Assembly (NCBI GenBank): GCA_963851105.1
Contig: CAWKNP010000003.1
Coordinates: forward strand, 186,001-250,000
DNA from: DATARN01 sp963851105
Lineage (GTDB): Bacteria > Actinomycetota > Acidimicrobiia > Acidimicrobiales > Palsa-688
Reading direction: 5' to 3'
DNA: 64,000 nucleotides
Under the pieces are notes generated by a model. That model ran no database searches and was not told where the DNA came from. It saw nothing but the letters and a program-made list of their open reading frames with translations. The translations under genes and the position numbers were made by a program. This document shows positions 29,639-38,356 of the stretch, one piece after another (within the stretch, counting starts at the first letter, position 1; the number at the start of each line of letters is the position of its first letter).

Positions 29639-30330
29639 TCGAACGGGGCTGGGTCCCCAAGCCGCTGTCCGCGCTGCTCAACAGCGCCCGTAGCTACTCG
29701 CTGTGGGTCTACCAGTGGGGCCTCGCCTGCTGCGCCATCGAGATGGGTGCCGCCTTCGGCTCCCCGCGCTACGACGTCATGCGCCTCGGCGTCATCCCCT
29801 TCCCGGCGTCGGCGCGCCAGGCCGACTTGGTCGTGATCAGCGGCACGGTCACCGACAAGATGGCCCCGCCCATCCGCCGCCTCTACGAGCAGATGCCCGA
29901 TCCCAAGTACGTGATCTCGATGGGCAGCTGCGCCAACTGCGGCGGGCCCTACTGGGACAGCTACTCCGTCACCAAGGGCGTGGACCAGATCATCCCGGTG
30001 GACGTGTACGTGCCCGGTTGCCCGCCTAGGCCCGAAGCCCTCCTCGAAGGGATCGTGCTGCTGCAGCAGGCAATCCGCAAGGAGAACATGGCCGACCGCT
30101 GGCGGGGTGACCCGATCGTCGTCGGCGGGGGCACCATCGACGGCGCCACGCCGGTCAAGGTCATCTCCAAGCGCAAGGCCAAGGCCGCCGCCGCGGCCCG
30201 GCCGACGCTGGAGGAGACCACCGCCGCCTACCTCGCCACCCATCCCGATGTCACAAGCGCAACCGGCGACGCCCCCGGCGACGAGCCCATCGGCGACGCC
30301 GCGACGGAAAAAGTGACGACCGGTGGCTGA
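29629..30330 (+). CDS. nuoB: NADH-quinone oxidoreductase subunit B, second complex I copy
   Basis: Peripheral-arm subunit that holds the terminal N2 [4Fe-4S] cluster. All four cluster Cys are visible: tandem Cys34-Cys35 in [10 protein letters not shown], Cys101 in [10 protein letters not shown] and Cys131 in [13 protein letters not shown] 29629 is chosen because the protein then begins [12 protein letters not shown], as usual, and overlaps nuoA by ten bases. At 233 residues it has an unusual ~60-residue Lys/Ala- then Asp/Thr-rich C-terminal tail. The start of nuoC overlaps its stop by eight bases. Confidence 0.96.
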   Translation: MGLVERGWVPKPLSALLNSARSYSLWVYQWGLACCAIEMGAAFGSPRYDVMRLGVIPFPASARQADLVVISGTVTDKMAPPIRRLYEQMPDPKYVISMGSCANCGGPYWDSYSVTKGVDQIIPVDVYVPGCPPRPEALLEGIVLLQQAIRKENMADRWRGDPIVVGGGTIDGATPVKVISKRKAKAAAAARPTLEETTAAYLATHPDVTSATGDAPGDEPIGDAATEKVTTGG

Positions 30331-31132
30331 CGAGACGGTCATCGAGGCGACTGTAGAGCCGGCTGCCCCCGACGCGCTCCGCCAACCGATGCTCGACCTG
30401 CTCCAGAGCTCCCTCGGCGGCAACCTGCTCGCCTACGAGCTGAACCCGGGCGACGACCTCTGTATCCGGGTCGACCGGTCGGTCTGGCGCCAAACCGTCG
30501 AGTTGTGCCGGGACCGGTTGGGGCTCTCCTACTTCTGCTTTCTCTCCGGGATCGACTGGCAGCAGAATCCCTCTCTGCTCGGCGAGAAGGCGTGGGAGGC
30601 GGAAGAAGCCGTCATCGAGGCCACCGAAGAGGCCATCGAAGAAGACGAGGGCGATGATCACGCCGCCGGAGCGGACGCAGCCGCGGCCGAGGATGCCGCG
30701 GCCGAAGAAGTCATCGGCGAGGCGATCCTCGCGCAAGGCGCCCCTCCCGCCCTCCGCACGGGTGTGGCCGGCGGTGACAGCCGCTTCCAGGTCTTCGCCC
30801 GCCTCTACAACGTCACGACGCACGTGGGCCTGACGCTGAAGGCCGACCTCGACGACGCCGACCCCCGCATCGAGTCGCTGGTGCCCCTCTACCGGGGCGC
30901 CGACTGGCATGAGCGGGAGGCGTGGGAGATGTACGGCTTCAACTTCGACGGCCACCCTGGCCTGCGCCACCTCTACCTGCCGACGGAGTTCGAGGGGTAC
31001 CCCCTGCGCAAGGACTTCCCGTTGCTGGCCCGGATCGTGAAACCGTGGCCCGGCCTGGTCAACGTCGAGGGCATGCCCGGCGAGGAAGCCGACCCGGACT
31101 CCGATCCCCTGGCTGGGGTCGACGGGACCTGA
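30323..31132 (+). CDS. nuoC: NADH-quinone oxidoreductase subunit C, second complex I copy
   Basis: Peripheral-arm 30-kDa-type subunit. The conserved C-terminal block [23 protein letters not shown] followed by [20 protein letters not shown] identifies it. Residues ~92-150 are a very acidic Glu/Asp/Ala insertion between [10 protein letters not shown] and [11 protein letters not shown], absent from typical NuoC and predicted to be a disordered surface loop. GTG 30323 overlaps nuoB; nuoD starts two bases after its stop. Confidence 0.95.
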   Translation: MADETVIEATVEPAAPDALRQPMLDLLQSSLGGNLLAYELNPGDDLCIRVDRSVWRQTVELCRDRLGLSYFCFLSGIDWQQNPSLLGEKAWEAEEAVIEATEEAIEEDEGDDHAAGADAAAAEDAAAEEVIGEAILAQGAPPALRTGVAGGDSRFQVFARLYNVTTHVGLTLKADLDDADPRIESLVPLYRGADWHEREAWEMYGFNFDGHPGLRHLYLPTEFEGYPLRKDFPLLARIVKPWPGLVNVEGMPGEEADPDSDPLAGVDGT

Positions 31133-31134
31133 CC

Positions 31135-32310
31135 ATGGCAGTCAACATCACCGATCGTCAGCGCTCCGCCTACATAGCGGCCCAAGCCGCCGATGCGCGG
31201 GTCAACGTCGAACTCGAAGCCGAGGGCATGACCCTCAACATCGGGCCGCAGCACCCCGCCACCCACGGCACGTTGCGAATTGTCGTGCGCCTCGACGGCG
31301 AGCAGGTGCTCTGGGCCGAGCCGGTGGCCGGCTATATGCACCGGGGCTACGAGAAGCTCACCGAGGTCCGCACCTACCCCCAGATAACGACGCTGGTCAA
31401 CCGTATCGACTGGCTGGGTAGCTTCTGCAACGAGGTGCCGTTCATTTTGGCGGCCGAGAAGCTCATGGATATCGAGGCACCCGCCCGGGCCCAGTGGATC
31501 CGTTGCACCCTGTTCGAGCTCGGGCGCATCGCCAACCTCATCCTCTTCCTCGGCGACATGGGCGTGCAGCTGGGCGCCCTGACCCCGGTGTTCTTTGCCT
31601 TCCGCGACCGCGAGCACGTCCTCAACCTCATCGAGGCCGCGACCGGCGGCCGCTTCCACCCGAACTTCGACCGCATCGGCGGCCTGAAGGAGGACCTGCC
31701 CAAGGGCTGGATCGACGAGACCCGCGGCGTCCTCAAGAAGGTCATCGGCTTCTGCGACGAGATCGAGACCCTGCTCATGGGCAACGAGATCTTCGAGCGC
31801 CGGACCCGCGGCATCGGCGTCATCCCGCCCCACGTCGCCCTGGAGTACGGGCTCTCGGGCGCCAACGCCCGGGCCTCGGGCATCGACTTCGACCTCCGCC
31901 GCGACGAGCCGTCGCCCCTGCCGTGGAGCAAGTGCGATTTCAAGGTCTGGACGCACCCCGACGGCGACTCGTTTGCCCGCTACTGGGTCCGCCTCCAAGA
32001 GGTCCGCGAGGCGTCGAAGATCGTCGGCCAGCTGCTCGAGGGCATGCCGAGTGGTGCCATCCAGGCCAAGGTTCCCCGGATCATCAAGGTGCCCGCGGGC
32101 GAGGCATGGGTCCATACCGAAAACCCCCTCGGCGAGATGGGTTACTACGTGGTTAGCCAGGGCGGTCTCGGCCCGTTCCGATGCAAGATCCGTACGCCCT
32201 CTTTTTCCAATGTTTCCATCACCCCGTGGCTCCTTCGGGGTGTCTTCGTACCGGACGTCATCACCATCCTGGCATCTCTCTATTTCATCCTTGGCGATAT
32301 CGACCGGTGA
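31135..32310 (+). CDS. nuoD: NADH-quinone oxidoreductase subunit D, second complex I copy
   Basis: The 49-kDa-type subunit forming the quinone pocket with NuoB; 391 residues. Family motifs are NIGPQHPATHGTLRI (quinone-site His), EPVAGYMHRGYEKL, RIDWLGSFCNE and the C-terminal ILGDIDR. The ATG at 31135 gives a short N-terminal extension; the frame upstream of it is a shadow of nuoC. Its stop overlaps the nuoH start (TGATG). In 14-subunit operons nuoE, nuoF and nuoG come next; here nuoH follows immediately. Confidence 0.97.
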   Translation: MAVNITDRQRSAYIAAQAADARVNVELEAEGMTLNIGPQHPATHGTLRIVVRLDGEQVLWAEPVAGYMHRGYEKLTEVRTYPQITTLVNRIDWLGSFCNEVPFILAAEKLMDIEAPARAQWIRCTLFELGRIANLILFLGDMGVQLGALTPVFFAFRDREHVLNLIEAATGGRFHPNFDRIGGLKEDLPKGWIDETRGVLKKVIGFCDEIETLLMGNEIFERRTRGIGVIPPHVALEYGLSGANARASGIDFDLRRDEPSPLPWSKCDFKVWTHPDGDSFARYWVRLQEVREASKIVGQLLEGMPSGAIQAKVPRIIKVPAGEAWVHTENPLGEMGYYVVSQGGLGPFRCKIRTPSFSNVSITPWLLRGVFVPDVITILASLYFILGDIDR

Positions 32311-33338
32311 TGTTCGCGGCCCTGAACCTCCCTTACTGGGCGTCGACGCTGATCAAGGTCCTCCTGGTCCTGATCGCGGTACCCACCGCCACCGCGCTCA
32401 TCGTGCAGACCTTCCTGTTCAAGGTCATGGCGCACATGCAGAGCCGCCTCGGGCCTATGGAGGCGGGTCCCCACGGCTCGCTGCAGCTCATGGCCGATGG
32501 CGGCAAGTTCCTCCAGAAAGAGCTGATCGCTCCCGCCCGGGCCGACAAGAAGGTCTTCGCGCTCGCCCCGGTCATCGTGCTCATCAGCACGTTCATGCTC
32601 TATGTAGTCATCCCCGTCGGCCCCGGCGCCATCGGCGAGAATCTCGACACCGGCATCTTCTTCGCCCTCGCCGTCAGCTCCCTGTCGGTCATCGGGATCC
32701 TGGCGGCGGGCTGGGCGTCGGCCAACAAGTACTCCCTCATGGGCGGCCTGCGCGCCGCCGGCCAGCTCATCGCCTACGAATTGCCCCTCGTGCTGGCGGT
32801 GGTCGGCGTCGTCATGATGGCGGGGACGCTGTCACTCCAGGGCATCATCCGGGCCCAGACCCATTTTCACTTGTTCGGCAGCAGCCTCGTGCTGCCCTTC
32901 GCCATTCCCCAGGTTGTCGGCTTTGTGCTGTTCCTCATCGCCTCCCAGGCCGAGCTGACCCAGACACCGTTCGACATGCCCATCGCCGAATCGGAGTTGG
33001 TCGCGGGCTACCAGACCGAGTACAGCGGGCTCCTTTTCCTCTTCTTCTACATAGGCGAGTTTGGCACCGCCTTCGGGCTGTCGGCTATCGCCTCCACCCT
33101 TTTTCTCGGTGGCTGGTGGATCCCCTTCTACCATCCCACCGGTCTGTGGGGCGACCTGTTCGGCTTCGGGGTGCTGTTCGCCAAGACGATGGCGGTGGCT
33201 TTTCTGATCTTCTGGATCCGGTTCACTTATCCCCGCTTCCGTGAGGATCAGCTGCAGGCGTTCGCCTGGAAGGTCCTCATCCCGATCGCGCTGGTCAACG
33301 TTCTGGCCACCGCGGCATTCAAGGTGGTGCTTGGTTAG
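32310..33338 (+). CDS. nuoH: NADH-quinone oxidoreductase subunit H, second complex I copy
   Basis: Eight-helix membrane subunit joining the two arms and forming the quinone entry; 342 residues. Conserved loops are MQSRLGPMEAGPHGSLQLMADGGKFLQKE, SQAELTQTPFDMPIAESELVAGYQTEYSG and FWIRFTYPRFREDQL. ATG 32310 overlaps the nuoD stop by one base. nuoI starts on the base after its stop. Confidence 0.97.
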   Translation: MFAALNLPYWASTLIKVLLVLIAVPTATALIVQTFLFKVMAHMQSRLGPMEAGPHGSLQLMADGGKFLQKELIAPARADKKVFALAPVIVLISTFMLYVVIPVGPGAIGENLDTGIFFALAVSSLSVIGILAAGWASANKYSLMGGLRAAGQLIAYELPLVLAVVGVVMMAGTLSLQGIIRAQTHFHLFGSSLVLPFAIPQVVGFVLFLIASQAELTQTPFDMPIAESELVAGYQTEYSGLLFLFFYIGEFGTAFGLSAIASTLFLGGWWIPFYHPTGLWGDLFGFGVLFAKTMAVAFLIFWIRFTYPRFREDQLQAFAWKVLIPIALVNVLATAAFKVVLG

Positions 33339-33845
33339 ATGGCTCCCCACATGAAGGTGCCCGGCCTGGTCAAAGGTCTCGGCGTCACCCTAAAGACAAT
33401 GCTCACGCCCGCGGTGACGGTGCAGTACACCGGTCCCCACGGCAAGGAACGGGAGGATCCGCCCGCCCGGGCCCGGGGCGTCATCGCCCTGAAAGAGGAG
33501 AACTGCACTGTCTGTATGCTCTGCGCCCGGCAATGCCCGGACTGGTGCATCTACATCGAGGGCCACAAAGACAAGGCCCCACCCCGGCGCGAAGGCGGTA
33601 AGCCCCGGTCGGTGCAGTACCTCGACCGCTTCGACATCGACTATGGCCTGTGCATGTACTGCGGTATCTGCGTCGAGGTCTGCCCCTTCGACGCCCTGTT
33701 CTGGAGCCCCGAGTTCGAATACTCCGAATCCCGAATCGCCGACCTCCTTCACGACAAGACCCGCCTGGGCGAATGGATGGAGGGTGTTCCCGACCCGCTG
33801 CCCCTCGAAGTCGGCGCTCTTGCCAAAAAGGGTGGGAAAAAGTAG
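33339..33845 (+). CDS. nuoI: NADH-quinone oxidoreductase subunit I, second complex I copy
   Basis: Ferredoxin-like peripheral subunit carrying clusters N6a and N6b; 168 residues. The two cluster motifs are complete: [12 protein letters not shown] (about 57-68) and [12 protein letters not shown] (about 104-115). The typical following sequence [14 protein letters not shown] is present. Starts directly after nuoH with no gap. In an EFG-less complex this subunit is the most distal visible Fe-S protein and thus a candidate entry point for electrons (inference). Confidence 0.97.
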   Translation: MAPHMKVPGLVKGLGVTLKTMLTPAVTVQYTGPHGKEREDPPARARGVIALKEENCTVCMLCARQCPDWCIYIEGHKDKAPPRREGGKPRSVQYLDRFDIDYGLCMYCGICVEVCPFDALFWSPEFEYSESRIADLLHDKTRLGEWMEGVPDPLPLEVGALAKKGGKK

Positions 33846-33848
33846 CTC

Positions 33849-34388
33849 ATGAGTGGCACCGGTCTTGCGCTCGTTCATGGCCTCGATGTGGCTCAGCAGA
33901 TCGCCTTCGCCATTTTGGCGCTGGCCATGGCGCTGTCAGCGGTGCGCATGGTGACGACCCAGAATCTGGTTCACGCCGCCTTGTACCTGACTGTTGTGCT
34001 GGCCGGGGCGGCGGGCATCTACATCCTGCTGGCTGCGGAGTTCGTCGCCGTCACCCAGGTGCTCGTCTACATCGGCGCCATCGTCGTGCTGATGCTCTTC
34101 GGGCTGTTCCTCACCCGGGCGCCGATCGGCACCGCCCAGGACCTGGACAACAACCAGCGCTGGCTTGCGGCCGTCATCTCGCTCCTCCTCTTCGGCGTCC
34201 TGGCCGCCGTCCTGCAGCGCGGGTTCAAAGGAACCCACGTCAACCCGACCGTTTTGACCGACGGCGGCAGCAACACCGCGGCCATCGGCGTGTCTATCTT
34301 CCATGACTTCGTGGTGCCGTTCGAAGCGGCGTCCATTCTCCTACTGGCCGCGCTGGTGGGCGCCGTCGTGATCGCTCGCCGGGACTAA
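33849..34388 (+). CDS. nuoJ: NADH-quinone oxidoreductase subunit J, second complex I copy
   Basis: Membrane subunit of 179 residues with five hydrophobic helices. The pi-bulge helix region AEFVAVTQVLVYIGAIVVLMLF is typical, as are NLVHAALYL and the closing EAASILLLAALVGAVVIARRD. Three bases separate it from both nuoI and nuoK. Confidence 0.96.
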   Translation: MSGTGLALVHGLDVAQQIAFAILALAMALSAVRMVTTQNLVHAALYLTVVLAGAAGIYILLAAEFVAVTQVLVYIGAIVVLMLFGLFLTRAPIGTAQDLDNNQRWLAAVISLLLFGVLAAVLQRGFKGTHVNPTVLTDGGSNTAAIGVSIFHDFVVPFEAASILLLAALVGAVVIARRD

Positions 34389-34391
34389 GAA

Positions 34392-34691
34392 ATGCTCCTC
34401 AACGAATTCCTCCTCCTCGCCGCCTTCTTGTTCTGCACCGGCGTCTACGGCGTCCTGGCCCGCAAGAACAGTGTGCTGGTGCTGATGTCGGTCGAGCTCA
34501 TCCTGAATGCCGTCAACATCAACCTGATCGCCTTCGGGGCCTTCAACAAGACGATCGCGGGCCAGGTCTTCGCCCTGTTCGTCATCGCCGTGGCGGCCGC
34601 CGAAGTCGGCGTCGGGCTGGCGATCGTGCTGCTCATCTACCGCAACCGCCACTCAATCGACCTGGACAAGGTCGACGTCATGAAGGGCTGA
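34392..34691 (+). CDS. nuoK: NADH-quinone oxidoreductase subunit K, second complex I copy
   Basis: Small membrane subunit of 99 residues with three helices and the two conserved intramembrane glutamates, in [17 protein letters not shown] and [20 protein letters not shown] 34392 follows nuoJ by three bases; nuoL begins six bases after its stop. Confidence 0.97.
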   Translation: MLLNEFLLLAAFLFCTGVYGVLARKNSVLVLMSVELILNAVNINLIAFGAFNKTIAGQVFALFVIAVAAAEVGVGLAIVLLIYRNRHSIDLDKVDVMKG

Positions 34692-34697
34692 CGCACA

Positions 34698-36743
34698 GTG
34701 GACTGGTTCCTCACCAACGCCTGGCTCATCCCGCTCGTCCCGAGCCTGAGTTTCGTGATCATCCTGCTGTTCGGGAAGAAGATGCCCCACAAGGGCTCCG
34801 AGGTCGGCGTGGCATCGGTGCTCATCAGCTTCGCGCTGGCGATCGGCACTGCCGTCGCATGGATCCAGCGGGCCCCGGCGGGTCCCGACCACATCCGGCC
34901 GGCGGCGGTCAACGACCTCTTCTTGTGGTTCAAGATTGGGCCCAACACCACCCACTTCGGGATCCACATCGACGGACTGGCCGTCATGCTGCTGTTCGTC
35001 GTCGGCTTCATCTCGTCGATGGTGCACATCTTCTCGCTGGAGTACCTGCGGGGAGACCGGCGGTACACCTACTACTTCGCCGCCCTGTCGCTGTTCACCG
35101 CCTCCATGTTCACCATGGTCACCGCCGCCAACTCGCTGCAGCTGCTGCTCGGCTGGGAGGGGATGGGGGTTTGCTCGTTCATGTTGATCGGCCACTGGTG
35201 GGAGGACAAGCCCAACTCCGACGCCGCCCTGAAGGCGTTCTTCACCACCCGGACCGGCGACATCGGCCTGCTCATCGGCATCACCATGACGTTCTTCCTG
35301 GCCGGCCAGACCTTCGACATCGAGAAGATCAATGCCGCCGCGGTGGCGGGGAAGATGCCCCACACCCTCCTGCTATTCGCCGGGCTGGCGCTGATGGCGG
35401 CGGTGGTCGGCAAGTCGGCGCAGTTCCCGCTGCACACCTGGCTGCCTGACGCCATGGCCGGCCCGACGCCCGTGTCGGCCCTGATCCACGCCGCCACCAT
35501 GGTCGTCGCCGGCGTCTACCTCATCAGCCGGTTCTACGGTGTTTTCTCGCAGGCTTTCCACATCTTCACCCCGGGACACACCGGCTTCAACCTGGTGGCC
35601 ATCATCGGAGGGGTCACGATCATCATCGCTGCCCTCTTGGCGTTCGTGCAGCACGACATCAAGAAGGTGCTGGCCTACTCCACGGTCAGCCAGCTGGGCT
35701 ACATGGTGATGGCCCTCGGGTGCGGGGCGTGGACGGCGGCCATCTTCCACCTCTTTACCCACGCCTTCTTCAAGGCCGACCTGTTCCTCGGTGCCGGCTC
35801 GGTCAGCCACTCCGGTTCGCACCACAGCTTCGACATGAAAAAGGACATGGGTGGCCTGCGCAAGCACATGCCGGTCACCTTCACGACGTTCGTGATCGGC
35901 TCCGCCGCCCTGGCCGGGATCTTCCCGCTGGCCGGGTTCTGGTCGAAGGACGAGATCCTGGCCAGCGTGGGCCACAATGGCTACACCGCCTTCATGGTCA
36001 TCGGCGTCATCGGGGCGATGATGACGGCCGGCTACATGACTCGCTGCGTGTGGCTGACGTTCTACGGGGAGTTCCGCGGCCACGGCCATCCCGCGGAGTC
36101 GCCCCGCGAGATCACCGTGCCGCTCATCATCCTCACCGTCATGGCGGTAGTGGCGGGCTGGTTCAACGGCTTCGGGCTGCACTATTTCTCCAAGTGGACC
36201 GAGAACCCGATCGTGGCTTCGGCGGCCGCGCTGGCCCACGCCACCGAGGCGAGGTTCTCGTGGCCCACCGCCATCGTGTCCTCGCTCGCCGTACTCGCCG
36301 CCATCGCCATCGCCTGGGCGTACTACGAGTTCCACGCCTTCGCCTTCTTCCACGAGCTCACCGAACGGTCCGCGCTGGCGCGGGCCGGTTACGAGTTCGT
36401 GTGGAACAAGTACTACCTCGACCGGCTCTGGACCGACCTGGTCGTGGGTTCGATCAAGACGCAGGTGGCGGCGGCGGCCAACTGGTTCAACCAGAACGTT
36501 CTCGACGGCGTCGTCAACGCGGTCGCGGCCGGCTCGGTCATCGTCGCCCGGTTCACCTATCGCTACATCGACCAGGACGTGGTCGATGGCCTGGTCAACG
36601 GAACCGCATCCTCGGCCGAAGGGGGCGGGAGCATCCTGCGAAAGATGCAGACCGGCCGGGTTCAGCAGTACGCCGCCGCCTTCTTCGGCGTCGGCGTGGT
36701 CGTCATCGGCATCGGCCTCCTGGCCCTGACCCATTCGTTTTAG
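34698..36743 (+). CDS. nuoL: NADH-quinone oxidoreductase subunit L, second complex I copy
   Basis: Distal antiporter-like subunit, 681 residues, with the long lateral helix region at the C-terminus. Landmarks are LLGWEGMGVCSFMLIGHWWE, GKSAQFPLHTWLPDAMAGPTPVSALIHAATM and HDIKKVLAYSTVSQLGY. GTG 34698. Compared with the first copy at the window start it lacks the His-rich insertion before the last helices and has a longer C-terminal part with repeated DxxVxGxVN-like segments. nuoM follows after 23 bases. Confidence 0.97.
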   Translation: MDWFLTNAWLIPLVPSLSFVIILLFGKKMPHKGSEVGVASVLISFALAIGTAVAWIQRAPAGPDHIRPAAVNDLFLWFKIGPNTTHFGIHIDGLAVMLLFVVGFISSMVHIFSLEYLRGDRRYTYYFAALSLFTASMFTMVTAANSLQLLLGWEGMGVCSFMLIGHWWEDKPNSDAALKAFFTTRTGDIGLLIGITMTFFLAGQTFDIEKINAAAVAGKMPHTLLLFAGLALMAAVVGKSAQFPLHTWLPDAMAGPTPVSALIHAATMVVAGVYLISRFYGVFSQAFHIFTPGHTGFNLVAIIGGVTIIIAALLAFVQHDIKKVLAYSTVSQLGYMVMALGCGAWTAAIFHLFTHAFFKADLFLGAGSVSHSGSHHSFDMKKDMGGLRKHMPVTFTTFVIGSAALAGIFPLAGFWSKDEILASVGHNGYTAFMVIGVIGAMMTAGYMTRCVWLTFYGEFRGHGHPAESPREITVPLIILTVMAVVAGWFNGFGLHYFSKWTENPIVASAAALAHATEARFSWPTAIVSSLAVLAAIAIAWAYYEFHAFAFFHELTERSALARAGYEFVWNKYYLDRLWTDLVVGSIKTQVAAAANWFNQNVLDGVVNAVAAGSVIVARFTYRYIDQDVVDGLVNGTASSAEGGGSILRKMQTGRVQQYAAAFFGVGVVVIGIGLLALTHSF

Positions 36744-36766
36744 ATCGTTGAGAGAGGCGGAGGCTC

Positions 36767-38356
36767 GTGAGTCCCTTTGACCACTGGGTACTGACCGGGA
36801 CGATCTTCGTCCCGATCATCGGGGCGGTGGTGATTGGGCTCATACCCAGCGCCCAGGAGCTCCAGATAAAGGCCGCGGCCCTCGTGACCACGCTGGTGAC
36901 GCTGGCCCTCGGCGTCTACCTGGTGATCGCGTTCAACTACGACAAGTCGAAGGTGCTGCAGTTCCAGGTCAACCGGCCCTGGATCGACGTGATCCACAGC
37001 CGGTACCACGTGGGCGTCGACGGCATCTCGCTGCCGATGCTGGTGCTGTCGATGTTCATCACCGTCCTGTGCGTCGTCTACAGCTGGGACCACTTCCCCG
37101 AGCCCCGCGATCCCAAGGGTTTCCTGATCCTCATGCTGATCCTCGAGGTCGGTATGAACGGCACGTTCATCGCCGAGGACCTGATCCTGTTCTTCGTGTT
37201 CTTCGAGCTGGTCCTGCTTCCCATGTACTTCATGATCGGCCGCTGGGGCGGCGAGCGCCGGCAGTACGCCTCGATCAAGTTCTTCCTGTTCACCCTCTTC
37301 GGCTCGGCCCTGATGATCCTGAGCTTCCTGGCGCTGTACTTCAAAGCGGGCGGGACGACCTTCGACATCCCCGGCCTCATCGCCTACTTCAACGATCCCT
37401 CCCACGCCCTGCAGCAGGCGACGGCGGTGCTGATCTTCGGGGGGCTGTTCATCGGCTTCGCCATCAAGGTGCCCATGTTCCCGTTCCACACCTGGCTGCC
37501 CGACGCCCACACCGAGGCGCCTACGGTCGGGTCGGTCATCCTGGCCGCCATCCTGCTCAAGTTGGGGACCTACGGGTTCATCCGCATCGCCATCCCCATG
37601 CTCCCCAAGGCGGCCGCGTCGTGGGCCCCTTGGATCGGCGGCCTGGCGGTGATCGGCATCATCTACGGCGCCCTCTGCTGCCTGGCCCAGACCGACCTGA
37701 AACGCCTGATCGCGTTCTCGTCGGTCGCCCACATGGGCTTCGTGATGCTCGGCATCTCGACGCTGACGTCCTATGGCATCAACGCGGCCGTCTTCGGGAT
37801 GGTCGCCCACGGCCTGATCACCGGGATGCTGTTCTTCCTCGTGGGCTCCATCCACGAGCGCTACGGGACTCGTGAGATCGGCCGGTTGGGCGGGTTGCTG
37901 ACCCAGGCCCCGCACCTCGGGTGGATCTTGGGCTTCTGCGCCATGGCCTCGTTGGGCTTGCCCGGCCTGGCCGGGTTCTGGGGGGAGTTCCCCGCCATCT
38001 TGTCGTCGTTCGACCCGTCCTCGGCGGTGGGCCAGCACCTGGGCCTGTTCCGGGCCTACATGGTGATCGCGGCGGTCGGGACGGTGCTGGCCGCGGGCTA
38101 CCTGCTGTGGATGTTCCAGCGGGTGGCGTTCGGGGTGCCCAAGTCGGAGTTCGAGAAAGCCCACATCCATGACGTCCACCGGCCGGAATGGATCGCCTGG
38201 ACGCCGATGCTGGTGCTCATCGTCATCCTCGGGATCTACCCCCATGCCCTGTTCAAGACGACCGACGGGGCTGTCACCCAGGCCACGGTCAACGTTCCCG
38301 CCCCGGTCAACATCGTGCCGGGCGGCGCCGCGACCGCCGCCGCCCCCGCCCCATGA
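36767..38356 (+). CDS. nuoM: NADH-quinone oxidoreductase subunit M, second complex I copy
   Basis: Antiporter-like subunit, 529 residues. FFELVLLPMYFMIGRWGG carries the channel glutamate, and AIKVPMFPFHTWLPDAHTEAP and TDLKRLIAFSSVAHMGF are intact. GTG 36767. The C-terminus ends in a short Ala/Pro tail, as in the first copy. The last four bases overlap nuoN (ATGA). Confidence 0.97.
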   Translation: MSPFDHWVLTGTIFVPIIGAVVIGLIPSAQELQIKAAALVTTLVTLALGVYLVIAFNYDKSKVLQFQVNRPWIDVIHSRYHVGVDGISLPMLVLSMFITVLCVVYSWDHFPEPRDPKGFLILMLILEVGMNGTFIAEDLILFFVFFELVLLPMYFMIGRWGGERRQYASIKFFLFTLFGSALMILSFLALYFKAGGTTFDIPGLIAYFNDPSHALQQATAVLIFGGLFIGFAIKVPMFPFHTWLPDAHTEAPTVGSVILAAILLKLGTYGFIRIAIPMLPKAAASWAPWIGGLAVIGIIYGALCCLAQTDLKRLIAFSSVAHMGFVMLGISTLTSYGINAAVFGMVAHGLITGMLFFLVGSIHERYGTREIGRLGGLLTQAPHLGWILGFCAMASLGLPGLAGFWGEFPAILSSFDPSSAVGQHLGLFRAYMVIAAVGTVLAAGYLLWMFQRVAFGVPKSEFEKAHIHDVHRPEWIAWTPMLVLIVILGIYPHALFKTTDGAVTQATVNVPAPVNIVPGGAATAAAPAP

